Shown: positions 25,908 to 33,426 of the stretch, one piece after another
Layout: the number at the start of each line of letters is the position of its first letter
Position numbering within the stretch: position 1 is the stretch's first letter
Assembly (NCBI GenBank): GCA_002694685.1
Contig: NZMW01000004.1
Location: forward strand, 306,632-370,631
Length of the DNA: 64,000 bases
Direction: 5' to 3'
From: Balneola sp.
GTDB taxonomy: Bacteria > Bacteroidota > Rhodothermia > Balneolales > Balneolaceae
Notes under the pieces: generated by a model
Told to the model about the DNA's origin: nothing
Seen by the model: only the letters and a program-made list of their open reading frames with translations
The model's database searches: none
Made by a program: the position numbers and the translations under genes

Positions 25908-27158
25908 ATGATTAATGTAACTCATCTTGTTGCAGGTAATTTAAATGGGGGGGCTGCCAAGGGTGCATATATATTACATAAGGGCTTGTTAAATCTAAAT
26001 CAAGGTATTCAATCAAAAATATTAACTAACTCAAGAGTTACATTTAATGATCCAACTATCGTAACAATTAATAACAGTAAAATTGACTGGATCAAAGTAG
26101 CTATCAGGGGGAAAATAGATAACCTGCCAACAAGGTTATATAGAAATAAAGAAAAAACAATATTCAGTACTGGTATCTTTGGGTATGATTTTACAAAACA
26201 TGAGTTATATCAAAAAGCTGACATTATTCATCTGCATTGGATAAATGATGGTTTTGTAAATATGAAACATCTTAATCATGTAAAAAAACCCATTGTGTGG
26301 ACGGTTCGAGATATGTGGCCATTTACCGGGGGCTGTCATTACAGTATGGGTTGTAATCGATATACAACAGGATGTGGTCAGTGTCCCCAGCTTGGAAGCT
26401 CCTATGAAAATGATCTGTCAAAATATGTGTGGAAGAGAAAATCAAAATACATTCCTGAAAATATTACAGCCGTAGGCATAAGCCCTTGGATAAGTGAAAA
26501 GCTTAATGAAAGTAAATTATTTAATAACAAAGCTGTAAAATCAATTTTTAATAATATTGATTGTGATGAGTTTTTCCCAGTTGATAGAGACTTTTCAAAA
26601 AAGGCGTTGAAAATTGATACAAATAAAAAATTAATACTAGTAGGTGCTCAAAATCCAGGAGACTATTACAAAGGATTTAATAAATTTATTGATTCATTAA
26701 AAAGCCTTGACCCTCATAAAGTACATTTAATTTTTTTTGGCAACCTAAACCAAAATATCGTGGAAAAATTAAATTTTGAATATAGCAGTTTTGGTTTTTT
26801 GAATGACTCAATTTCACTCAGATTATTATACTCTGCCGCTGATGTGTTTGTTGCTCCTAGCTTAATGGAAGCATTTGGAAAAACAATCGCAGAATCGATG
26901 GCATGTGGTACACCAGTAGTGGCGTTTAATGCTACAGGTCCTAAGTATATGATAGACCATAAAAAAACAGGTTATTTAGCTGAACCATACAATCCGACTG
27001 ATTTAGCTAAGGGAATTGAATGGATTCTAAATGATGCTGATAATATTTTGCTAGCTAAATCTGCCCGGAATAAAGCATTGAAAAATTATGATGTCAGCAT
27101 TATTGCAAGTAAATATATTAGGCTTTACGAAAGCATAATTAAAAAAGCAAACAAATAG
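25908..27158 (+). CDS. glycosyltransferase, GT4 family (WcaC-like)
   Basis: The 416-residue protein opens with VTHLVAGNLNGGAAKGAYILHKGL and contains the WTVRDMWPFTGGCHYSMGCNRYTTGCGQCPQLG cluster, of which the Cys-rich part (GCHY...GCGQCPQLG, residues 137-159) is typical of WcaC-like transferases. The donor domain has LVGAQNP, DVFVAPSLMEAFGKTIAES and MACGTPVVAFN. It is very AT-rich, like its neighbours. Acceptor and donor are unknown. Confidence 0.88.
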   Translation: MINVTHLVAGNLNGGAAKGAYILHKGLLNLNQGIQSKILTNSRVTFNDPTIVTINNSKIDWIKVAIRGKIDNLPTRLYRNKEKTIFSTGIFGYDFTKHELYQKADIIHLHWINDGFVNMKHLNHVKKPIVWTVRDMWPFTGGCHYSMGCNRYTTGCGQCPQLGSSYENDLSKYVWKRKSKYIPENITAVGISPWISEKLNESKLFNNKAVKSIFNNIDCDEFFPVDRDFSKKALKIDTNKKLILVGAQNPGDYYKGFNKFIDSLKSLDPHKVHLIFFGNLNQNIVEKLNFEYSSFGFLNDSISLRLLYSAADVFVAPSLMEAFGKTIAESMACGTPVVAFNATGPKYMIDHKKTGYLAEPYNPTDLAKGIEWILNDADNILLAKSARNKALKNYDVSIIASKYIRLYESIIKKANK

Positions 27159-27165
27159 ATCATTT

Positions 27166-28296
27166 GTGAAATACAGTAAGGCCTTAAATTTCGAGATATT
27201 CATTCTGTTTTATGTACTAATATCATGGTCCACTTATGTTAATCTATTTCTTTTAAATAGTATAATAGTATATTTTTCAATCACTATTCTATTGATAACG
27301 TACTATGCAGTTTTAGATGGTGAAAACAAAAAAGGTTATTTAATTTTATCTTTTATCTGTTTGGCATCTATTGTTATTGTGGCATTTGGTAAAAATGAAA
27401 TACAGCTTATCAATAGAAATCTATGGTTCCCATTGTCAGTTTTTGTTGTTTATTATATTAAAAAGAACGTTTCGGAAAACTTTTTCCGTAAATCATTAAT
27501 ACTAATTTTAATAATATACGTTCTATCTGCAATAGATTTCTTGTATGCTTTTGGGGGAAATAATCATACAGAAGTGATAAGAAATGTTGGTCGAGAATAC
27601 AATCATATTTATAAATATTTATTCACTATTACGAATAGTAGAATAGGGGATATAATTAGAGTTGCAGGAATATATGATGAACCCGGAGCATTGGTATTCG
27701 TGCAGTGGTTAGTAGTTTTGACCAATAGTTATAAAAAAAATCATAAACTAATAAATACAATCAATATTCTTAGTTTATTGACATTCAGTGTAGCGAACTT
27801 AATAATCTTGGTTGTCTACTATGGAGGAATTTCAATAAGAAATAAGAAATCGATTTACAAAATTATTGCAGTAGCATTATTGGGTATTATTTTAATCCAA
27901 AACTATAGTAATCTAAAAGATTTTGAATTTATTATTAATAGATTCGAGATAGAAAATGGAGAATTGGCTGGTGACAACCGGTCTAAGCAAATTGAAAATT
28001 TTTTAAATAGAGTTGATGCTAATATTTTCATGTTTGGTCAAAGTGTCAATAAGGTAAATGAAGTAGATGTATCCTCCAGCTTTGTTACCCCGATTTACTA
28101 CAATGGTATTTTGATAAGTTGGCCTTACTATGTTTTGCTGCTATTGTTATTTTATTACACCTTAAAATATCGCAACGAAAAGTATTTAATCTTGCTGCTC
28201 CTACTACTGCAAAGACCATATTTGATGGAGATGGGGTATTCATTGCTTATTGTAATGACATTTCTGAACCTTAAGAAAAGAAAATTTTATGACTGA
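27166..28296 (+). CDS. probable O-antigen/capsule polymerase (Wzy-like)
   Basis: The 376-residue membrane protein has about ten hydrophobic segments. A periplasmic-side loop near residues 155-180 (IGDIIRVAGIYDEPGALVF) is positioned like the P-x-x-A/E loop of Wzy polymerases. Sequence conservation in Wzy is poor, so the call rests on topology, on position between glycosyltransferases, and on its being the only large unassigned membrane protein of the locus. The start is GTG at 27166, 7 bases after the preceding stop. It overlaps the next gene by 8 bases. AT content is among the highest in the window. Confidence 0.75.
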   Translation: MKYSKALNFEIFILFYVLISWSTYVNLFLLNSIIVYFSITILLITYYAVLDGENKKGYLILSFICLASIVIVAFGKNEIQLINRNLWFPLSVFVVYYIKKNVSENFFRKSLILILIIYVLSAIDFLYAFGGNNHTEVIRNVGREYNHIYKYLFTITNSRIGDIIRVAGIYDEPGALVFVQWLVVLTNSYKKNHKLINTINILSLLTFSVANLIILVVYYGGISIRNKKSIYKIIAVALLGIILIQNYSNLKDFEFIINRFEIENGELAGDNRSKQIENFLNRVDANIFMFGQSVNKVNEVDVSSSFVTPIYYNGILISWPYYVLLLLLFYYTLKYRNEKYLILLLLLLQRPYLMEMGYSLLIVMTFLNLKKRKFYD

Positions 28297-29089
28297 ACCA
28301 TTGGTATCAATTTATACCGTAGTATATAATGATGAAACTGGTATAAGAAAGACTATAGAGAGTGTTTTAAATCAAACATATAAGAACATTGAATACATTA
28401 TAGTTGATGGTGGATCAACGGACAGCACAATTGACATTATTAAGGAATACGAAAAAGAGATTTCAATCTTCATATCGGAAAAAGATGATGGAATTTATGA
28501 TGCAATGAATAAAGCTATAGAAGTCTCAAATGGTACATTGATAGGGCTATTAAATTCGGGTGATTCATTTCATTCAGATGCAGTAGAAGATATTATTCAG
28601 TTGTATAATGAAAATAATAGCCGCAACGATATTATTTACAGCGGTGCAATGAATAAAGTTAATGATAAAGGTGAAATAGTATATACCGTCAGGTTTAATC
28701 AAAAAAGTTTAGAAAATAAGTTTTATACGATGCCTATTAATCACACTTCTACATTTGTACCAATGAAGGTTTTTGATAAAATTGGGGTATATAATTTAGA
28801 TTTAAAAATTACGGCTGATTATGAATTTATATTGAGAGCTCTTCACTATGGTGTTAAAATTAAATATACAAATAAAGTACTTGCCGATATGCAGATGGGA
28901 GGAGTATCAGATGATAGAATTTATAAGCCAAATAGATTGAAGGAGGAGTATCTTTTGCGTTATAAATATTGCAGCTCGTTTAAAACTATATTAATTATTG
29001 CAAAACAAACTATTAACTCACTTTTGAAGACATTTATACCTAACAAAATACTTTATACTATTTATAATAGTAGATATAGAAAAAACTAA
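28289..29089 (+). CDS. glycosyltransferase family 2
   Basis: A 266-residue GT-A fold enzyme: PLVSIYTVVYNDETGIRKTIESVL, then IIVDGGSTDSTIDIIKEY with the nucleotide-binding Asp. ISEKDDGIYDAMNKAIEVSNG (the extended DxD-region signature of this GT2 subgroup) and IGLLNSGDSFH follow. It is inverting by family. It overlaps the neighbour upstream by 8 bases and touches the next gene at one base, a tight translational cluster. Confidence 0.92.
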   Translation: MTEPLVSIYTVVYNDETGIRKTIESVLNQTYKNIEYIIVDGGSTDSTIDIIKEYEKEISIFISEKDDGIYDAMNKAIEVSNGTLIGLLNSGDSFHSDAVEDIIQLYNENNSRNDIIYSGAMNKVNDKGEIVYTVRFNQKSLENKFYTMPINHTSTFVPMKVFDKIGVYNLDLKITADYEFILRALHYGVKIKYTNKVLADMQMGGVSDDRIYKPNRLKEEYLLRYKYCSSFKTILIIAKQTINSLLKTFIPNKILYTIYNSRYRKN

Positions 29090-30192
29090 TGGCTACTAAC
29101 AAGAAATTAGGGTTCATTTATCTTGGTTCACAGGGTAATGCAGGCTCATACACCAAACAATTTGTAGATAAGTTAAGTCCACACTTTGATGTAACTGTGT
29201 TTGTCCATAGTCAATACGATTTTGATCATGAGAAAGAAGTTAAAGTTCACGAATTAGGCTATCCTTTTACTGATAGTATTTTAAAAGACTCGTTCTTACG
29301 GAAACCAATAAGATATTTTGAGCTTATATTCTTTTACCTAACCACTTTCTTAATTTTAAAGAAATCAGGTATTCGATATATAATCAATAATCCGGTTACT
29401 AATCTTAGACTTGATAAATATTTTATACAGTTATGCAGTCTTACAAAAATTCATATCACTTCTGTGGTGCATGATGCTACCAGTCATTATGATAGGAGAG
29501 AACAGTATCGAGATTACGTCTTCATTAACTCAGATCATCTGATATTTCATAATGAGCACTCTCAGATTACTTTAGTTGAAAGACTCAATATCAAAACCAT
29601 GTATTCTTTAATAAACTTCCCATGGTTTCACCATTATCCAAGTAATAATCTCGAAAAAGAGAAATCTTTTCTATTTATAGGTCATGACCGACCATCAAAA
29701 GGCTTAGACTTATTAATTGATGCTTATAAAGATCTGCAAACAGAGTATAATTTAATTATTTCTGGACAGATAACTGATGAAACGAAAAGTAGAGTAAAAA
29801 AGATTGAAAATTCAGGTATCAAATTAATTGATAAATACCTTTCTGACGAAGAATTCATGAAATTGATAAGTGAGGCTTCTTTTGTTGTTTTGCCATATAG
29901 ACATTCATACTCAAATAGTAGCATACATTACAATACTTACCTAAACTCCAAAACGCCAATCATTTGCTCTGATATTCCACTATTTGATCAGTTTAAAGAC
30001 GAAGTGCATTGTATTAAATTTCCAAAAGAATCATTATCAGGATTAAAAAAAGCTTTAAACAAAGTGAGCTCATTATCCAGTGATAAGCGTAATAAATTAG
30101 CTGAAAATGGTTTCAACCTACTACTTGAGTCACAAAAAAGAATAGATGATCAAATATTGAACTTTAAAAATAATATTGATCACCATAACTAA
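29089..30192 (+). CDS. glycosyltransferase, GT-B fold
   Basis: The 367-residue protein starts KLGFIYLGSQGNAGSYTKQFVDKL and has a C-terminal donor domain with SFLFIGHDRPSKGLDLLIDAYK, then FVVLPYRHSYSNSSIHYNTYL and TPIICSDIP. This resembles GT4-like enzymes acting on lipid-linked oligosaccharides. The E-x7-E motif is not clear, so the family assignment is looser than for its neighbours. A weak hydrophobic patch at about 75-95 could mediate membrane contact. Confidence 0.75.
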   Translation: MATNKKLGFIYLGSQGNAGSYTKQFVDKLSPHFDVTVFVHSQYDFDHEKEVKVHELGYPFTDSILKDSFLRKPIRYFELIFFYLTTFLILKKSGIRYIINNPVTNLRLDKYFIQLCSLTKIHITSVVHDATSHYDRREQYRDYVFINSDHLIFHNEHSQITLVERLNIKTMYSLINFPWFHHYPSNNLEKEKSFLFIGHDRPSKGLDLLIDAYKDLQTEYNLIISGQITDETKSRVKKIENSGIKLIDKYLSDEEFMKLISEASFVVLPYRHSYSNSSIHYNTYLNSKTPIICSDIPLFDQFKDEVHCIKFPKESLSGLKKALNKVSSLSSDKRNKLAENGFNLLLESQKRIDDQILNFKNNIDHHN

Positions 30193-30221
30193 AAAGAAAT
30201 ACAAGAACGAAGTTTTAAATT

Positions 30222-31526
30222 ATGAATTTATTAAAAGATCTTTTATTGACCTACAAGGGTATTAGGTTTTATGATGATACTTTAAAAAAGACACAGTATC
30301 TCGATAAAGAAAGCATTAGGAAACTGCAATTTGAGAAAATTAAGATACTACTTGTAAAATCATTCAATGAAATAAAATTTTACAGAGATTTATTTCAGTC
30401 AATTGGATTCGATCCTAATTCGGATTTTAATTCTCTTGATGACTTGGAAAAAATTCCCATCCTTACCAAGGAGACGGCAAGAGAGAATCAGTCAAACTTG
30501 ATTAATCCTAATTACTCTGATACTTCTCTTGAATTCAGAACCAGTGGCACAACCGGGGATAAATTTGTTTCATATGTAAGTGAGAATCAATGGATTGTAG
30601 AGCAAGGAATAGTTTGGCGTCATTGGAAATGGGCTGGATATAAGTTCCGTGATAAAATGGCTATCATAAGGTCATATGTGCCTGAAGGCGAAGATGAAGG
30701 ATTATGGAAATATGAAAGAATGCGGAATTTTCTCTTCTTCTCTGCATATCATTTAAACGCTAAAAATTCTAAAATTTATTTAGATAAGATCAAGGATTGG
30801 AAACCTAAATTCTTAAGAGGGTACCCATCCTCGTTATATATTTTGGCTAAAATGGCTGAGAAATATGAAATTAAATTAGATGGACTCAAAGGAATATTAA
30901 CAGCTTCAGAAACACTTTTACCTCATTACCGAGAAAAAATTGAATCTGTTTTTGGAACTAAAGTATTTGACTGGTATGGTCAAGCAGAAGCTACCATTGT
31001 ATTTACAGAATGTGAAGCACATGAAGGCATGCATATTAACTCAGAATACGGATATTGTGAGTTAATAGAAGATTCAAGTCTTGATAAAGGCGAATATAAG
31101 ATTGTTGCCACCAATTTGAATAATTATGCAATGCCTTTAATAAGATATGATACAGGAGATGTAGCTGTAGTTGAAGATCAAAATAAATGTTCATGCGGAA
31201 GAACATTACCTTTAATTAAATCAATTAAAGGTAGATCTGATGACTTCTTATTTGGAGATGATGGAAGGGAAATACCTAGTGTGAATCTTTATACTATGAT
31301 GTACAAATTTGATGGGATTGTTTCATTTCAATTTGTTCAAGAAAAAGAACAAGAAGTGATACTTAAGATTGAAGGAACCAATATTACAGATGAGGTATTA
31401 GATACGCTTAGAAACAAGATGCTTAAGAGATTTGGTAAAGACATGAAGATAAATATTGATACATCCGGTGACTTTATCCTTTCAGGCGAGGGAAAGAAGA
31501 ACCCCATTATAAATCGATTGAATTAG
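30222..31526 (+). CDS. CapK-like adenylate-forming enzyme (phenylacetate-CoA ligase family)
   Basis: The 434-residue protein has the adenylate-forming signature FRTSGTTGDKFVSYV near residues 110-124. DWYGQAEATIVFTECEAHEGMH and PLIRYDTGDVAVVE follow, then the Cys-containing CSCGRTLPLIKSIKGRSDDF, typical of PaaK/CapK-type ligases. CapK-like genes occur in many capsule loci, but their substrate is unknown; activation of a carboxylic acid as acyl-AMP or acyl-CoA for decorating the glycan is the usual guess. It is the first of a tightly packed series with the PHP and aminotransferase genes. Confidence 0.85.
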   Translation: MNLLKDLLLTYKGIRFYDDTLKKTQYLDKESIRKLQFEKIKILLVKSFNEIKFYRDLFQSIGFDPNSDFNSLDDLEKIPILTKETARENQSNLINPNYSDTSLEFRTSGTTGDKFVSYVSENQWIVEQGIVWRHWKWAGYKFRDKMAIIRSYVPEGEDEGLWKYERMRNFLFFSAYHLNAKNSKIYLDKIKDWKPKFLRGYPSSLYILAKMAEKYEIKLDGLKGILTASETLLPHYREKIESVFGTKVFDWYGQAEATIVFTECEAHEGMHINSEYGYCELIEDSSLDKGEYKIVATNLNNYAMPLIRYDTGDVAVVEDQNKCSCGRTLPLIKSIKGRSDDFLFGDDGREIPSVNLYTMMYKFDGIVSFQFVQEKEQEVILKIEGTNITDEVLDTLRNKMLKRFGKDMKINIDTSGDFILSGEGKKNPIINRLN

Positions 31527-32342
31527 ATGATTAATATAGATTTTCATCTTCATACTCATAAATCTTTTGATGGGTATAATAGCTATAACCAAATATTAAA
31601 GCAGTGTATATTAAAAAACATACATGCCGTGGCATTTACTGACCACGATGTTATTAAAATACCACAAAAAGTTTATAGACTTTTTGAAAAAAATAACATC
31701 AAAATTATTTCAGGTTGTGAATTTACAACAGATAAAGGTGCCCACATAATTGGTCTGTTCATAGATCAATGTAAAATTAATCTTTCTCTTGAAGAATTAG
31801 TAGAATATGTGAAGAAACAAAATGGCTTGCTTTATATCCCACATCCATTTAAGCAGGAATCGGGTGTATTTGATGTATATTCTCTGCAAAATGATTCTGT
31901 TGAAAAATTATTACTCAATTCTTCATTTATCGAATTGTACAATGGTGGGTGGGATTCAGAAAAATATGGTAATGAAATAAAAAAAATTTCAAAGAAGTAT
32001 GATTTAAGATTAGTTGCTGGGAGTGATGCACACAAACCTTGGCAAATAGGATATTACCTTAATGCTTATAATCAAAAAGACAACAAAGACATAAGGGGTT
32101 TAATACTTCAAGAAAACCCAAAGCTGCTAAAAATTAAGACAGGTAAAACTGTTGTGAAAAGGTCCGATGAAAAAAAATACTTTGTTGGTTTAAGAAATAG
32201 CACACTTATTAAAAGGGGGAAAAAAATTGTGCCTTTCAAATTAAGACAGTCAATTAAAAAGTTCTTTACTTACCCAAAAATTTATTTTAAGAACTTAAAT
32301 AAAACAAATTCAAAAGTTAAATATTCCCAGTTAAATGATTGA
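31527..32342 (+). CDS. PHP-domain metal-dependent phosphoesterase/hydrolase
   Basis: The 271-residue protein carries all PHP metal motifs: DFHLHTHKSFDG (5-16), AVAFTDHDVIKIP, SGCEFTTDKGAHIIG, IPHPFKQESG and AGSDAHKPWQIG. These belong to a trinuclear-metal phosphoesterase domain, related to HisK-type histidinol-phosphate phosphatase and to nucleoside 3',5'-phosphatases. It begins directly at the stop of the CapK-like gene. The C-terminal 60 residues are basic and unassigned. Being next to a HisC-like aminotransferase, it could dephosphorylate a product of that enzyme, which is inference. Confidence 0.85.
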   Translation: MINIDFHLHTHKSFDGYNSYNQILKQCILKNIHAVAFTDHDVIKIPQKVYRLFEKNNIKIISGCEFTTDKGAHIIGLFIDQCKINLSLEELVEYVKKQNGLLYIPHPFKQESGVFDVYSLQNDSVEKLLLNSSFIELYNGGWDSEKYGNEIKKISKKYDLRLVAGSDAHKPWQIGYYLNAYNQKDNKDIRGLILQENPKLLKIKTGKTVVKRSDEKKYFVGLRNSTLIKRGKKIVPFKLRQSIKKFFTYPKIYFKNLNKTNSKVKYSQLND

Positions 32343-33426
32343 GCCTGTAAAATTTATTGAGGATTTGAAAGCCTATAATGTGACCTCACAGGAAGTATGG
32401 CGGGTTCAAGATAATTCCAAAAGTTTAAAACTGGATTGGAACGAATCTGTTGAATCACATAGAATAGTAAAAAAGGCACTAATAGATTTCATAGAGAATA
32501 ATGAGGGTGCCATAAAATGGTATCCTGATGTAGAGGCTGCGGATCTTAGGGAATCATTAAGTGACTATCTAAATGTTTCAAGACTAGATATATCTGTATT
32601 TGGAGGATCAGACGTAGCACTTGAAACGGTTGCTAGAACTTATTGTGGACCAGGCGACAAAGTAGTATCTGTTGTTCCTTCTTATGATAATTTTAGGGTA
32701 TATATTGAATCCACGGGTGCTGAAATCTATAATATTTATTTTAATCCTATGGATAAAGACATTGATGGGTTATCAACGAAATTTCAAAGCTTAGACTTTA
32801 CTCCAAAACTTATTTATATAAACAATCCAAATAATCCTATTGGATATCATATTTCTATAGATGAAATAGAGTCTTTATTAATAAAATTTAAAGATTCCCT
32901 TTTTATTATTGACGAAGCATATATTGAATTTTTAGGCAAATCACATTCTACGGTTTCTTTAGTTGAAAACTATGAAAACATAGTTGTTGCTCGTTCATTT
33001 TCAAAAGCTTTCGGTTTAGCAGGTTTAAGATTGGGATATATTGTCTCTAATCGTGCAAATTTATTGCATATCAATAAAATTAGAAATGGGAAGAATATCT
33101 CTATGTTTGCTCAAATAGCAGGTAAAGTGCTTATTGATAATTCTCAATATGTGACTGCGTATGTAGAAAAGGTCAATGAATCAAAAAAATGGTTTCTACA
33201 TAATCTAAAGAAGCATGGAATAACAGCCCATGGTAGCAAGGCGAATTTTGTTTTGGTGGAAGTTACAAATCCAGAGCAGGTTCTTATGCAGCTAAAGAGA
33301 GAGAATATTTATGTTAGAAATAGAAGCCATATGGAAGGGTTAGAAAACATGATTCGGATTACTATAGGCAATAAAGAAGTAATGAAAAGAACTTTTGACG
33401 TATTAAAACAGGTCACAAAAAGATAA
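32335..33426 (+). CDS. HisC/CobD-like PLP aminotransferase
   Basis: A 363-residue fold-type I aminotransferase of the histidinol-phosphate aminotransferase group. It shows LKLDWNESVESH, WYPDVEAADLRESLSDYL, FGGSDVALETVARTYCGPGD, YINNPNNPIGYH, and the PLP lysine in ARSFSKAFGLAGLRLGY. No other histidine gene is near, and it overlaps the PHP gene by 8 bases and abuts the next gene, so it most likely serves the polysaccharide locus. HisC-like proteins in such loci have also been found to be amino-acid phosphate decarboxylases or transaminases; the substrate is open. Confidence 0.87.
   Translation: MIEPVKFIEDLKAYNVTSQEVWRVQDNSKSLKLDWNESVESHRIVKKALIDFIENNEGAIKWYPDVEAADLRESLSDYLNVSRLDISVFGGSDVALETVARTYCGPGDKVVSVVPSYDNFRVYIESTGAEIYNIYFNPMDKDIDGLSTKFQSLDFTPKLIYINNPNNPIGYHISIDEIESLLIKFKDSLFIIDEAYIEFLGKSHSTVSLVENYENIVVARSFSKAFGLAGLRLGYIVSNRANLLHINKIRNGKNISMFAQIAGKVLIDNSQYVTAYVEKVNESKKWFLHNLKKHGITAHGSKANFVLVEVTNPEQVLMQLKRENIYVRNRSHMEGLENMIRITIGNKEVMKRTFDVLKQVTKR

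Noticed and set aside
32335-33426. Histidine biosynthesis gene hisC
   Set aside because: No other his gene is near and the gene is embedded in a sugar operon by overlaps, so a pathway-specific name would be misleading.
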